DNA of 64,000 nt from Diplolepis rosae (GCA_030998225.1 JAPYXD010000755.1:62001-126000); one strand, 5' to 3'. Numbered from the stretch's first letter, positions 1 through 15,900 are shown. The notes: a model not told the origin generated them from the sequence alone. Program-made: numbers and translations.

Positions 1-3000
1 AGAAATCCGACTTAATCAGAAATTAGTCTGGGTGGAGAAATTAATATTCGCTAGAATTAAAGTGCAAATAGAAAAATGTCTGGTTGCATTTAATATCTGT
101 TCGTTCGACATACAGAAACCAGGAGAGGTCGGAATTAATCTGATAGTAATGAGGTAGAAAAAATAATTATTTGCGAGCATTAAAGTGCAAATTGGAATAA
201 ATCTGGTTTAATGCTAAATATGTCCGTCCGAAATACATAATCTGGAACAAGTCCAAATAAATCTGAAAGTAGTCGGGGAAAAAAAAATATAAGACCCCAG
301 AAGTTGAGTGCAAATGGAAAAAGTCGGGTTGCATCCTGAATCTGTCGGTCTGAACAACAGTATGCGGGAGAAGTTCGAAATTATGTTAGGGTACTATGGG
401 AGTAATAATTATTATATGCGAGAATTAAAGAGCAAACGGGAATAAATCTGGTTGAAAGCCATATATGTCCATCTGAAACACAGAATCTGGAACATGTCCA
501 AATATATCTGGAATTATTACGGGAGAAAAAAATATCAGACACCAGAAGTTGAGTGCAAATGGAAAAAAGTCGGGTTTCATACTAAATCTGTCGGTCTGAA
601 CAACAGTATCCGGGAGAAGTCCGAAATTATCCTAAGGTACTATGGGACGAATAATTATTATTTTCGAGAATTGAAGACAAAATGGAATAAATCTGTTTGA
701 ATCCTGAACATATTTGTCCGAAACACTGAAACCTGGAGAAGTGCGACTTAATCAAAAATTAGTCTGGGTGGAAAAACTAATATTCGCTAGAATTAAGGTG
801 CAAATATAATAATGTCTGGATGCATTTAATATCTGTTCGAATGTCATACAGAAACCAGGACAGGTCGGAATTAATCTGATAGTAGTAAGGGAGAAAAAAT
901 AATTATTTGCGAGCATTAAAGTGAAAATTGGATTAAATCTGGTTTAAAGCCAAATATGTCTGTCTGAAACACATAATCTGGAACAAGTCCGAATAAATCT
1001 AAAAGTAGTCCAGGAGAGAAAAATATCAGACCGCAGAAGTTGAGTGCAAATGGAAAGAAGTCGATTTGCATCCTGAATCTGTCGGTGTGAACAATAGAAT
1101 CCGGGAGATGTACAAATTAAACTGAAAATTGTCCGGGTGGAAGAATAAATATTCCCTTTAATTGAAGTGCAGACAGGAATAAATCTGGTTGAAAGCTAAA
1201 TATGTCCGTGTGAAAAACAGAATCTGGAACAAGTCCAAATAAATCTAAAAGTAGTCCGGGAGAAAAAATATCAGACCCCAGAAGTTGAGTGCAAATGGAA
1301 CAAAGTCGTGTTGCATCCTAAATCTGTCGATCTGATCAACAGAATCCGGGAAAAGTAAAAACTAAACTGAAAGAAGTCCGGGTGGAAAAATTATTATTCG
1401 CGAAAATTAAAGAGCGAACAGGAATAAATCAGGTTGAAAGCTAAATATGTCCGTCTGAAACACAGAATCTGGAACAAGTCCAAATAAATCTGAAAGTAGT
1501 CCGCGATAAAAAAATAACAGTCGCCAGAAGTTGAGTGCAAATGGAAAAAAGTCGGGTTGCATACTAAATCTGTCGGTCTGAACAACAGTATCCGGGAGAA
1601 GTCCGAAATTATGTTAGGGTACTATGGGAGGAATAATCATTATTTGCGAGAACTGAAGACAAAATGGAATAAATCCGTTTGAATCCTGAACATATTTGTC
1701 CGAAACACAGAAACCGGGAGAAGTCCGACTAAATCAGATATTAGTCCGGGTGGAAAAATTAATATTCGCTAGAACTAAGGTGCAAATATAATAATGTCTG
1801 GATGCATTTAATATCTGTTCGAATGTCATACAGAAACCAGGACAGGTCGGAATTAATCTGATAGTAGTAAGGGAGAAAAAATAATTATTTGCGAGCATTA
1901 AAGTGAAAATTGGATTAAATCTGGTTTAAAGCCAAATATGTCTGTCTGAAACACATAATCTGGAACAAGTCCAAATAAATCTGAAAGTAGTCCGGGATAA
2001 AAAATATCAGACCCAAGAAGTTGAGTGCAAATGGAAAAAATTCGGGTTGCATCCTAAATCTGTCGGTCTGAACAACAGTATCCGGGATGATACCGAAATT
2101 ATCCTAAGGTACTATGCGAGGAATAATTATTATATGCGAGAATTAAAGAGCAAACGGGAATAAATCTGTTTAAATACAGAACATATTCGTCCGAAACACA
2201 GAAACGGGGAGAAGTCCGACTTAATCAGAAATTAGTCTGGGTGGAGAAATTAATATTCGCTAGAATTAAAGTGCAAATAGAAAAATGTCTGGTTGCATTT
2301 AATATCTGTTCGTTCGACATACAGAAACCAGGAGAGGTCGGAATTAATCTGATAGTAATGAGGTAGAAAAAATAATTATTTGCGAGCATTAAAGTGCAAA
2401 TTGGAATAAATCTGGTTTAATGCTAAATATGTCCGTCTGAAACACATAATCTTGAACAAGTCCAAATAAATCTGAAAGTAGTCCGGGAAAAAAAATGTAA
2501 GACCCCAGAAGTTGAGTGCAAATGGACAAAGTCGGGTTGCATCCTGAATCTGTCGGTCTGAACAACAGTATGCGGGAGAAGTTCGAAATTATGTTAGGGT
2601 ACTATGGGAGTAATAATTATTATATGCGAGAATTAAAGAGCAAACGGGAATAAATCTGGTTGAAAGCCATATATGTCCATCTGAAACACAGAATCTGGAA
2701 CATGTACAAATATATCTGGAATTAGTACGGAATAAAAAAATATCCGACACCAGAAGTTGAGTGCAAATGGAAAAAAGTCGGGTTTCATACTAAATCTGTC
2801 GGTCTGAACAACAGTATCCGGGAGAAGTCCGAAATTATCCTAAGGTACTATGGGAGGAATAATTATTATTTGCGAGAATTGAAGACAAAATGGCAATAAA
2901 TCTGTTTGAATCCTGAACATATTTGTCCGAAACACTGAAACCTGGAGAAGGGCGACTTAATCAAAAATTAGTCTGGGTGGAAAATTTAATATTCGCTAGA

Positions 3001-4430
3001 ATTAAAGTGCAAATATAAAAATGTCTGGATGCATTTAATATCTGTTCGTATGACATACAGAAAAAAGGAGAGGTCGGAATTAATCTGATAGTAGTAAGGG
3101 AGAAAAAATAATTATTTGCGAGCATTAAAGTGAAAATTGGATTAAATCTGGTTTAAAGCCAAATATGTCTGTCTGAAACACATAATCTGGAACAAGTCCG
3201 AATAAATCTAAAAGTAGTCCAGGAGAGAAAAATATCAGACCGCAGAAGTTGAGTGCAAATGGAAAGAAGTCGATTTGCATCCTGAATCTGTCGGTGTGAA
3301 CAATAGAATCCGGGAGATGTACAAATTAAACTGAAAATTGTCCGGGTGGAAGAATTAATATTCCCTTTAATTGAAGTGCAGACAGGAATAAATCTGGTTG
3401 AAAGCTAAATATGTCCGTGTGAAAAACAGAATCTGGAACAAGTCCAAATAAATCTAAAAGTAGTCCGGGAGAAAAAAATATCAGACCCCAGAAGTTGAGT
3501 GCAAATGGAACAAAGTCGTGTTGCATCATAAACCTGTCGATCTGATCAACAGAATCCGGGAAAAGTACAAACTAAACTGAAAGAATTCCGGGTGGAAAAA
3601 TTATTATTCGCGAAAATTAAAGAGCGAACAGGAATAAATCAGGTTGAAAGCTAAATATGTCCGTCTGAAACACAGAATCTGGAACAAGTCCAAATAAATC
3701 TGAAAGTAGTCCGCGATAAAAAAATAACAGGCGCCAGAAGGTGAGTGCAAATGGAAAAAAGTCGGGTTGCATACTAAATCTGTCGGTATGAACAACAGAA
3801 TCCGGGAGAAGTCCGAAATTATGTTAGGGTACTATGGGAGGAATAATCATTATTTGCGAGAACTGAAGACAAAATGGAATAAATCTGTTTGAATCCTGAA
3901 CATATTTGTCCGAAACACTGAAACCTGGAGAAGGGCGACTTAATCAAAAATTAGTCTGGGTGGAAAATTTAATATTCGCTAGAATTAAAGTGCAAATATA
4001 AAAATGTCTGGATGCATTTAATATCTGTTCGTATGACATACAGAAAAAAGGAGAGGTCGGAATTAATCTGATAGTAGTAAGGGAGAAAAAATAATTATTT
4101 GCGAGCATTAAAGTGAAAATTGGATTAAATCTGGTTTAAAGCCAAATATGTCCGTCTGAAACACATAATCTGGAACAAGTCCGAATAAATCTAAAAGTAG
4201 TCCAGGAGAGAAAAATATCAGACCGCAGAAGTTGAGTGCAAATGGAAAAAAGTTGGGTTGCATCCTGAATCTGTCGGTCTGAACAACAGTATCCGGGAGA
4301 AGTCCGAAATTATATTAGGGTACTATGGGAGGAATAATTATTATTAGCGAGAATTAAAGAGCAAACTGGAATAAATCTGTATGAATACAAAACATATTCG
4401 TCCGAAACACAGAAACCGGGAGAATTCCGA
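1..4430. repeat. Two copies of a 2.21-kb higher-order repeat (18 monomers)
   Basis: Monomers of the first class begin at about 5, 741, 1722, 2215, 2951 and 3932, so the interval series 736, 981, 493 starts again after 2,210 bp. Private variants repeat at the same offset, for example the unusual TGTTCGTTCGACATAC near 87 and 2307 and the GACAAAATGG variant near 668 and 2882. Each copy is 18 monomers long. Confidence 0.85.
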
Positions 4431-4599
4431 GTTAATACAAATTAGTCTGGGTGGAAAAATTAATATTCGCTAGAATTAAATTGCAAATAGAAAAATATTG
4501 TGGTTGTATCCAATATCTGGTCGTTTGACATAAAGAAGACAGGAGAGGTCTCACTTAATCTGAATGTAGTAAGGGAGAAAAAATACTTATTTGCGGGCA

Positions 4600-5530
4600 T
4601 TAAAGTGCAAATCGGAATAAATCTGGTTTAAATCCAAGTATGTCCGTCTGAAACACATAATATGGAAAAGTCCAAATAAATCTGTAAGTAGTCCGAGTGA
4701 AAAAAGTATCAGACCCCAGAAGTTGAGTGCAAATGGAAAAAGTCGGGTTGCATCCTAAATCTGTCGGTGTGAACAACAGAATCCGGGAGAAGTACAAATT
4801 AAACGGAAAATTGTCCGGGTGGAAAAATTAATATTCGCATGAATTGAAGTGCAAACAGGGATAAATCTGGTTGAAAGCTAAATATGTCCGTCTGAAACAC
4901 AGAATCTGGAACATGTCCAAATAAATCTGAAAGTAGTCCAGGAGAAAAAAATATCATACCCCAGAAGATGAGTGCAAATGGAAAAAAGTCGGGTTGTATC
5001 CTATATCTGTCGGCCTGAACAACAGTATCCGGGAGAAGTCCGAAATTATCTTAAGGTACTCCGGGAGGAATAATTGTTATTTGCGAGAATTAAAGAGCAA
5101 ACGGGAATAAATCTGTTTGAATAAAGAACATATTCGTTCGAAACACAGAAACCGGGAGAATTCCGAATTAATAAAAATTAGTCTGGGTGGAAAAATTAAT
5201 ATTCGCTAGAATTAAAGTGCAAATAGAAAAATGTCTGGTTGCATTTAATATCTGTTCGTTTGACATACAGAAACCAGGAGAGGTCGGAATTAATCTGATA
5301 GTAATAAGGTAGAAAAAAATAATTATTTGCGAGCATTAAAGTGCAAATTTGATTAAATCTGGTTTAATGCTAAATATGTCCGTCTGAAACGCATAATCTG
5401 GAACAAGTCCAAATAAATCTGAAAGTAGTCCGGGAGAAAAAATATCAGACCCCAGAAGTTGAGTGCAAATGGATAAATGTCGTGTTGCATCCTAAATCTG
5501 TCGGTCTGAACAACAGAATCCGGGAAACGT
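4600..5530. repeat. Higher-order satellite segment, copy 1 (partner 11,990-12,900)
   Basis: This block shares rare linked variants with 11,990-12,900: ATTCGCATGAATTGAAG, a GATGAGTGCAAATGG monomer, and ATAAAGAACATATTCG. The offset is about 7.37 kb, or 60 monomers. Confidence 0.75.
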
Positions 5531-8500
5531 ACAAACTAAACTGAGAGAAGTCCGGGTGGAAAAATTATTATTTGCGAGAATTAAATAGCAAATGGCAATA
5601 AATGTGTTTGAATCCTGAACATATTTATCCGAAACACAGAAACCGGGAGAATTCCGAATCAATCAGAAATTATTCTGGGTCGGAAAATTAATATTTACTA
5701 GCATTAAAGTGCAAATAGAAAAATGTCTAGTTGAATTTAATATCTGTTCGTTTGACATACAGAAACCAGGAGAGGTCGGAATTAATCTGATAGTAATAAG
5801 GTAGAAAAAATAATGATTTGCGAGCATTAAAGTGCAAATTGGAATAAATCTGGTTTAATGCTAAATATGTCCGTCTGAAACACATAATCTGGAACAAGTC
5901 CAAATAAATCTGAAAGTAGTCCGAGAGAAAAAATATCAGACCCCACAAGTTGAGTGCAAATGGAAAAATGTCGTGTTGCATCCTAAATTTGTCGGTCTGA
6001 ACAACAGAATCCGGGAAAAGTATAAACTAAACTGAAAGAAGTCCGGGTGGAAAAATTATTATTTGCGAGAATTAAATAGCAAATGGCAATAAATGTGTTT
6101 GAATCCTGAACATATTTGTCCGAAACACAGAAACCGGGAGAAGTCCGACTCAGTCAGAAATTATTCTGGGTTGGAAAATTAATATTTGCTAGCATTAGAG
6201 TGCAAATAGAAAAACATCCGGTTGCATTTAATATCTGTTCGTTTGACATACAGAAACCAGGAGAGGTCGGAATTAATCTGATAGTAATAAGGTAGAAAAA
6301 ATAATTATTTTCGAGCATTAAAGTGCAAATTGGAATAAATCTGGTTTAATGCTGAATATGTCCGTCTGAAACACATAATATGGAAAAAGTCCAAATAAAT
6401 CTGTAAGTAGTACGAGTGAAAAAAGTATCAGACCCCAGAAGTTGAGTGCAAATGGAAAAAAGTCGTGTTGCATCCTAAATCTGTCGGCCTGAACAACAGT
6501 ATCGGGGAGAAGTCCGAAATTATCTTAAGGTACCACGGGAGGAATAATTGTTATTTGCAAGAATTAAAGAGCAAACGGGAATAAATCTGTTTGAATACAG
6601 AACATATTCGTCCGAAACACAGAAACCGGGGGAATTCCGAATTAATAAAAATTCGTCTGTGTGGAAAAATTAATATTCGGTAGAATTAAAGTGCAAATAG
6701 AAAAATTTTCTGATTGTATTCAATATCTGGTCGTTTGACGTACAGAAGACAGGAGATGTCTCACTTAATCTGAATTTAGTAAGGGAGAAAATATAATTAT
6801 TTGCGGGCATTAAAGTGAAAATTGGAATAACTCAGGTTTAAATCCAAATATGACCGTCTGAAACACTTAATCTGGAACAAGTCCAAATAAATCTAAAAGT
6901 AGTCCGGGAGAAAAAATATCAGACCCCAAAAAATTCAGTGCAAATGGAAAAAAAGTCGTGTTGCTTTCTGAATCGGTCGGTCTGAACAACAGAATCCGGG
7001 AAAAGTCCGAAATTATGTTAGGGTACTATGGGAGGAATAATTATTATTTGCGAGATTAAAGAGCAAACGGGAATAAATCTGTTTGAATACAGAACATATT
7101 CGTCCGAAACACAGAAACCGGGAGAAGTCCGACTTAATCAGAAATTAGTATGGGTGGAAAAATTAATATTCGCTAGAATTAAAGTGCAAATAGAAAAATG
7201 TCTGGTTGCATTTAATATCTGTTCGTTTGACATACAGAAACCAGGAGAGGTCGGAATTAATCTGATAGTAATAAGGTAGAAAAAATAATGATTTGCGAGC
7301 ATTAAAGTGCAAATTGGAATAAATCTGGTTTAATGCTAAATATGTCCGTCTGAAACACATAATCTGGAACAAGTCCAAATAAATCTGAAAGTAGTCCGAG
7401 AGAAAAAATATCAGACCCCAGAAGTTGAGTGCAAATGGAAAAATGTCGTGTTGCTTTCTGAATCTGTCGGTCTGAACAACAGAATCCGGGAAAAGTACAA
7501 ACTAAACTGAAAGAAGTCCGGGAGGAATAATTATTATTTGCGAGAATTGAAGACAAAACGGCAATAAATCTGTTTGAATCCTGAACATATTTGTCCGAAA
7601 CACAGAAACCGGGAGAAGTCCGAATCAGTCAGAAATTATTCTGGGTTGGAAAATTAATATTTGCTAGCATTAGAGTGCAAATAGAAAAACATCCGGTTGC
7701 ATTTAATATCTGTTCGTTTGAAAAACAGAAACCCGGAGAGGTCGTAATTAATCTGATAGTAATAAGGTAGAAAAAATAATTATTTTCGAGCATTAAAGTG
7801 CAAATTGGAATAAATCTGGTTTAATGCTAAATATGTCCGTCTGAAACACATAATATGGAAAAAGTCCAAATAAATCTTTAATTAGTCCGAGTGAAAAAAG
7901 TATCAGACCCCAGAAGTTGAGTGCAAATGGAAAAAAGTCGGTTTGCATCCTAAATCTGACGGTCTGAACAACAGTATCCGGGGAAGTCCGATATTATCTT
8001 AAGGTGCTACGGGAGGAATAATTGTTATTTGCGAGAATTAAAGAGCAAACGGGAATAAATCTGTTTGAATACAGAACATATTCGTCCGAAGCACAGAAAC
8101 CAGGAGAATTCCGAATTAATAAAAATTCGTCTGTGTGGAAAAATTAATATTCGGTAGAATTAAATTGCAAATAGAAAAATATTGTGGTTGTATCCAATAT
8201 CTGGTCGTTTGACATAAAGAAGACAGGAGAGGTCTCACTTAATCTGAATGTAGTAAGGGAGAAAATATAATTATTTGCGGGCATTAAAGTGCAAATTGGA
8301 ATAAATCAGGTTTAAATCTAAATATGTCCGTCTGAAACACATAATATGGAAAAAGTCCAAATAAATCTGTAAGTAGTCCGAGTGAAAAAAGTATCAGACC
8401 CCAGAAGTTGAGTGCAAATGGAAAAAGTAGGGTTGTATCCTAAATCTGTCCGGCTGAACAACAGTATCCGGGAGAAGTACGAAATTATCTTAAGGTACTA

Positions 8501-11500
8501 CGGGAAGAATAATTGTTATTTTCAAGAATTAAAGAGCAAACGGGAATAAATCTGTTTGAATACAGAACATATTCGTCCGAAACACAGAAACCGGGGGAAT
8601 TCCGAATTAATAAAAATTCGTCTGTGTGGAAAAATTAATATTCGGTAGAATTAAAGTGCAAATAGAAAAATTTTCTGATTGTATTCAATATCTGGTCGTT
8701 TGACGTACAGAAGACAGGAGAGGTCTGACTTAATCTGAATTTAGTAAGGGAGAAAAAATAATTATTTGCGGGCATTAAAGTGCAAATTGGAATAAATCTG
8801 GTTTAAATCCAAATATGTCCGTCTGAAACACATAATCTGGAACAAGTCCAAATAAATCTAAAAGTAGTCCGGGAGAAAAAATATCAGACCCCAAAAAATT
8901 CAGTGCAAATGGAAAAAAGTCGTGTTGCTTTCTGAATCGGTCGGTCTGAACAACAGAATCCGGGAAAAGTCCGAAATTATGTTAGGGTACTATGGGAGGA
9001 ATAATTATTATTTGCGAGATTAAAGAGCAAACGGGAATAAATCTGTTTGAATACAGAACATATTCGTCCGAAACACAGAAACCGGGAGAAGTCCGACTTA
9101 ATCAGAAATAAGTCTGGGTGGAAAAAGTAATATTCGCTAGAATTAAAGTGCAAATAGAAAAATGTCTGGTTGAATTAAATATCTGTTCGTTTGACATACA
9201 GAAACCAGGAGAGGTCGGAATTAATCTGATAGTAATAAGGTAGAAAAAATAATGATTTGCGAGCATTAAAGTGCAAATTGGAATAAATCTGGTTTAATGC
9301 TAAATATGTCCGTCTGAAACACATAATCTGGAACAAGTCCAAATAAATCTGAAAGTAGTCCGGGAGTAAAAATATCAGACCCCAGAAGTTGAGTGCAAAT
9401 GGAAAAATGTCGTGTTGCATCCTAAATCTGTCGGTCTGAACAACAGAATCCGGGAAAAGTACAAACTAACCTGAAAGAAGTCCGGGTGGAAAAATTATTA
9501 TTTGCGAGAATTAAATAGCAAATGGCAATAAATGTGTTTGAATCCTGAACATATTTGTCCGAAACACAGAAACCGGGAGAAGTCCGACTCAGTCAGAAAT
9601 TATTCTGGGTTGGAAAATTAATATTTGCTAGCATTAGAGTGCAAATAGAAAAACATCTGGTTGCATTTAATATCTGTTCGTTTGACATACAGAAACCAGG
9701 AGAGGTCGGAATTAATCTGATAGTAATAAGGTAGAAAAAATAATTATTTGCGAGCATTAAAGTGCAAATTGGAATAAATCTGGTTTAATGCTAAATATGT
9801 CCGTCTGAAACACATAATATGGAAAAAGTCCAAATAAATCTGTAAGTAGTCCGAGTGAAAAAAGTATCAGACCCCAGAAGTTGAGTGCAAATGGAAAAAA
9901 GTCGGGTTGCATCCTGAATCTGTCGGTCTGAACAACAGTATGCGGGAGAAGTTCGAAATTATCTTAAGGTACTCCGGGAGGAATAATTGTTATTTGCAAG
10001 AATTAAAGAGCAAACGGGAATAAACCTGTTTGAATACAGAACATATTCGTCCGAAACACAGAAACCGGGGGAATTCCGAATTAATAAAAATTCGTCTGGG
10101 TGGAAAAATTAATATTCGGTAGAATTAAAGTGCAAATAGAAATATTTTCTTATTGTATTCAATATCTGGTCGTTTGACGTACAGAAGAACGGAGAGGTCT
10201 GACTTAATCTGAATGTAGTAAGGGAGAAAAAACAATTATTTGCGGGCATTAAAGTGCAAATTGGAATAAATCTGGTTTAAATCCAAATATGTCCGTCTGA
10301 AACACATAATCTGGAACAAGTCCAAATAAATCTAAAAGTAGTCCGGGAGAAAAAATATCAGACCCCAGAAGTTGAGTGCAAATGGAAAAAAGTCGTGTTG
10401 CTTTCTGAATCTGTCGGTCTGAACAAGAGAATCCGGGAAAAGTCCGAAATTATGTTAGGGTACTATGGGAGGAATAATTATTATTTGCGAGAATTAAAGA
10501 GCAAACGGGAATAAATCTGTTTGCATACATAACATATTCGTCCGAAAGACAGAAACCGGGAGAAGTCCGACTTAATCAGAAATTAGTCTGGGTGGAAAAA
10601 TTTATATTCGCTAGAATTAAAGTGCAAATACAAAAATGTCTGGTTGCATTTAATATCTGTTCGTTTGACATACAGAAACCAGGAGAGGTCGGAATTAATC
10701 TGATAGTAGTAAGTGAGAAAAAATAATTATTTGCGAGCTTTAAAGTGCAAATTGGAATAAATCTGGTTTAAAGCTCAATATGTCCGTCTAAAACACATAA
10801 TATGGAAAAAGACGAAATAAATCTGTAAGTATTCCGAGTGAAAAAAGTATCAGACCCCAGAAGTTGAGTGCAAATGGAAAAAGTCGGGTTGCATCCTAAA
10901 TCTGTCAGTCTGAACAACAGAATCCGGGAGAAGTACAAAATTAACTGAAAATAGTCCCGGTGGAAAAATTAATATTCGCTGGATTTGAAGTGCGGTCAGG
11001 AATAAATCTGTTTGAAAACTAAATATGTCCGTCTGAAACACAGAATCTGGAAAAAGTCCAATTAAATCTGAAAGTAGTCGAGGAGAAAAAAATATCAGTG
11101 CCCAGAAGTTGAGTTCAAATGGAAAAAAGTCGTGTTGCATCCTAAATCTGTCGGACTGAACAAGAGAATCCGGGAAAATAACAAATTAAACTGAAAGAAG
11201 TCCGGGTGGAAAAATTATTATTTGCGAGCATTAAATAGCAAATGGCAATAAATGTGTTTGAATCCTGAACATATTTGTCCGAAACACAGAAACCGGGAGA
11301 ATTCCGAATTTATAAAAATTAGTCTGTGTGGAAAAATTAATATTCGCTAGAATTAATGTGCAAATAGAAAAATATTCTGGTTGTATTCAATATCTCGTCG
11401 TTTGACATACAGAAACCAGGAGAGGTCGGAATTAATCTGATAGTAGTACGGTAGAATAAATCAATATTTGAGAGCATTAAAGTGCAAAATGGAATAAATC

Positions 11501-11989
11501 TGGTTTAAAGCAAAATATGTCCATTTGAAACACATAATCTGGAACAATTCCGAATAAATCTGAAAGTAGTCCGAGAGAAACAAATATTATACCCCAGAAG
11601 TTGAGTGCAAATGGAAAAAAGTTGGGTTGCATCCTGAATCTGTCGGTCTGAACAACAGTATCCGGGAGAATTCCGAAATTATGTTAGGGTACTATGGGAG
11701 GAATAATTATTATTAGCGAGAATTAAAGAGCAAACGGGAATAAATCTGTTTGAATACAGAACATATTCGTCCGAAACACAGAAACAGGGAGAATTCCGAA
11801 TTAATAAAAAGTAGTCTGTGTGGAAAAATTAATATTCGCTAGTATTAAAGTTCAAATAGTAAAATATTCTGTTTGAATTCATTATCTGGTCGTTTGACTT
11901 ACAGAAGACAGGAGAGGTCTGACTTAATCTGAATGTAGTAAGGGAGAAAAAATAATTATTTACGGGCATTAAAGTGCAAATTGGAATAA

Positions 11990-12900
11990 ATCTGGTTTAA
12001 ATCCAAATATGTCCGTCTGAAGCACATAATATGGAAAAAGTCCAAATAAATCTGTAAGTATTCCGAGTGAAAAAAGTATCAGACCTCAGAAGTTGAGTGA
12101 AAATGGAACAAAGTCGGGTTGCATCCTAAATCTGTCGGTGTGAACAACAGAATCCGGGAGAAGTACAAATTAAACGGAAAATTGTCCGGGTGGAAAAATT
12201 AATATTCGCATGAATTGAAGTGCAAACAGGGATAAATCTGGTTGAAAGCTAAATATGTCCGTCTGAAACACAGAATCTGGAACATGTCCAAATAAATCTG
12301 AAAGTAGTCGAGGAGAAAAAAATATCAGACCCCAGAAGATGAGTGCAAATGGAAAAAAGTAGGGTTGTATCCTATATCTGTCGGCCTGAACAACAGTATC
12401 CGGGAGAAGTTCGAAATTATCTTAAGGTACTATGGGAGGAACAATTGTTATTTGCGAGAATTAAAGAGCAAACGGGAATAAATCTGTTTGAATAAAGAAC
12501 ATATTCGTTCGAAACACAGAAACCGGGAGAATTCCGAATTAATAAAAATTAGTCTGGGTGGAAAAATTAATATTCGCTAGAATTAAAGTGCAAATAGAAA
12601 AATGTCTGGTTGCATTTAATATCTGTTCGTTTGACATACAGAAACCAGGAGAGGTCGGAATTAATCTGATAGTAATAAGGTAGAAAAAATAATTATTTGC
12701 GAGCATTAAAGTGCAAATTTGATTAAATCTGGTTTAATGCTAAATATGTCCGTCTGAAACGCATAATCTGGAACAAGTCCAAATAAATCTGAAAGTAGTC
12801 CGGGAGAAAAAATATCAGACCCCAGAAGTTGAGTGCAAATGGATAAATGTCGTGTTGCATCCTAAATCTGTCGGTCTGAACAACAGAATCCGGGAAAAGT
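11990..12900. repeat. Higher-order satellite segment, copy 2 (partner 4,600-5,530)
   Basis: Same rare linked variants as the block at 4,600-5,530, in the same order, with scattered single-base differences. Confidence 0.75.
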
Positions 12901-15900
12901 ACAAACTAAACTGAAAGAAGTCCGGGTGGTAAAATTATTATTTGCGAAAATTAAATAGCAAATGGCAATAAATGTGTTTGAATCCTGAACATATTTGTCC
13001 CAAACACAGAAACCGGGAGAAGTCCGACTCAATCAGAAATTATTCTGGGTCGGAAAATTAATATTTACTAGCATTAGAGTGCAAATAGAAAAATGTCTGG
13101 TTGCATTTAATATCTGTTCGTTTGACATACAGATACCAGGAGAGGTCGGAATTAATCTGATAGTAATAAGTTAGAAAAAATAATTATTTGCGAGCATTAA
13201 AGTGCAAATTGGAATAAATCTGGTTTAATGCTAAATATGTCCGTCTGAAACACATAATCTGGAACAAGTCCAAATAAATCTGAAAGTAGTCCGGGAGAAA
13301 AAAATATCAGACCCCAGAAGTTGAGTGCAAATGGAAAAAAGTCGGGTTGCATCCTAAATCTGTCGGTCTGAACAACAGAATCCGGGAAAAGTCCGAAATT
13401 ATGTTATGGTACTATGGGAGGAATAATTATTATTTGCGAGAATTAAAGAGCAAACGGGAATAAATCTGGTTGAAAGCCATATATGTCCATCTGAAACACA
13501 GAATCTGGAACATGTCCAAATATATCTGGAATTAGTACGGAAGAAAAAAATATCAGACCCCAGAAGTTGAGTGCAAATGGAAAAAAGTCGGGTTGCATCC
13601 TAAATCTGTCGGTCTGAGCAAGAGTATCCGGGAAAAGTCCGAAATTATGTTAGGGTACTATGGGAGGAATAATTATTATTTGCGAGAATTAAAGAGCAAA
13701 CGGGAATAAATCTGTTTGCATACATAACATATTCGTCCGAAACACAGAAACCGGGAGAAGTCCGACTTAATCAGAAATTAGTCTGGGTGGAAAAATTTAT
13801 ATTCGCTAGAATTAAAGTGCAAATACAAAAATGTCTGGTTGCATTTAATATCTGTTCGTTTGACATACAGAAACCAGGAGAGGTCGGAATCAATCTGATA
13901 ATAGTAAGGGAGAAAGAATAATTATTTGCGAGCATTAAAGTGCAAATTGGAATAAATCTGGTTTAAAGCTCAATATGTCCGTCTAAAACACATAATATGG
14001 AAAAAGACCAAATAAATCTGTAAGTATTCCGAGTGAAAAAATTATCAGACCCCAGAAGTTGAGTGCAAATGGAAAAAAGTCGGTTTGCATCCTAAATCTT
14101 TCGGTCTGAACAACAGTATCCGGGAGAAGTACAAAATAAACTGAAAATAGTCCCGGTGGAAAAATTAATATTCTCTTGAATTGAAGTGCGGTCAGGAATA
14201 AATCTGTTTGAAAGCTAAATATGTCCGTCTGAAACACAGAATCTGGAAAAAGTCCAAATAAATCTGAAAGTAGTCGAGGAGAAAAAAATATCAGACCCCA
14301 GTAGATGAGTGCAAATGGAAAAAAGTCGGGTTGTATCCTATATCTGTCGGCCTGAACAACAGTATCCGGTAGGAGTTCGAAATTATCTTAAGGTACTACG
14401 GGAGGAATAATTGTTATTTGCGAGAATTAAAGAGCAAAGGGGAATAAATCTGTTTGAATACAGAACATATTCGTCCGAAACACAGAAACCGGGAGAATTC
14501 CGAATTAATAAAAATTAGTCTTGGTGGAAAAATTAATATTCGGTAGAATTAAAGTGCAAATAGAAAAATGTCTGGTTGCATTTAATATCTGTTCGTTTGA
14601 CATACAGAAACCAGGAAAGGTCGGAATTAATCTGATAGTAATGAGGTAGAAAAAATAATTATTTGCGAGCATTAAAGTGCAAATTGGAATAAATCTGGTT
14701 TAATGCTAAATATGTCCGTGTGAAACACATAATCTGGAACAAGTCCAAATAAATCTGAAAGTAGTCCGGGAGAAAAAAATATCAGACCACAGAAGCTGAG
14801 TGCAAATGGAAAAAAGTCGGTCTGCATCCTAAATCTGTCGGTCTGAACAACAGAATCCGGGAAAAGTACAAACTAACCTGAAAGAAGTCCGGGTGGAAAA
14901 ATTATTATTTGCGAGAAGTAAAGAGCAAATGGCAATAAATCTGTTTGAATCGTGAACATATTTGTCTGAAACCCAGAAACCGGTAGAAGTCCAACATAAT
15001 CAAATTAGTCTGACTGGAAAAAATAATATTCGCTAGAATTAAAGTGCAAATTGGAATAAATCTGGTTTAATGCTAAATATGTCCGTGTGAAACACATAAT
15101 CTGGAACAAGTCCAAATAAATCTGAAAGTAGTCCGGGAGAAAAAAATATCAGTCCCCAGAAGTTGAGTGCAAAAGGAAAAAAGTCGGTTTGCATCCTAAA
15201 TCTGCCGGCCTGAACAACAGTATCCGGGGAAGTCCGATATTATCTTAAGGTGCTACGGGAGGAATAATTGTTATTTGCGAGAATTAAAGAGCAAACGGGA
15301 ATAAATCTGTTTGAATACAGAACATATTCGTCATAAGAACAGAAACCTTGATAATTCCGAGTTAATACAAATTAGTCTGGGTGGAAAAATTAATATTCGC
15401 TAGAATTAAATTGCAAATAGAAAAATATTGTGGTTGTATCCAATATCTGGTCGTTTGACATAAAGAAGACAGGAGAGGTCTCACTTAATCTGAATGTAGT
15501 AAGGGAGAAAATATAATTATTTGCGGGCATTAAAGTGAAAATTGGAATAAATCTGGTTTAATGCTAAATATGTCCGTCTGAAACACAGAATATGGAAAAA
15601 GTCCAAATAAATCTGTAAGTAGTCCGAGTGAAAAAAGTATCAGACCCCAGAAGTTGAGTGCAAAATGGAAAAAAGTCGGGTTGTATCCTATATCTGTCGG
15701 CCTGAACAACAGTATCCGGGAGAAGTTCGAAATTATCTTAAGGTACTACGGGAAGAATAATTGTTATTTTCAAGAATTAAAGAGCAAACGGGAATAAATC
15801 TGTTTGAATACAGAACATATTCGTCCGAAACACAGAAACCGGGGGAATTCCGAATTAATAAAAATTCGTCTGGGTGGAAAAATTAATATTCGGTAGAATT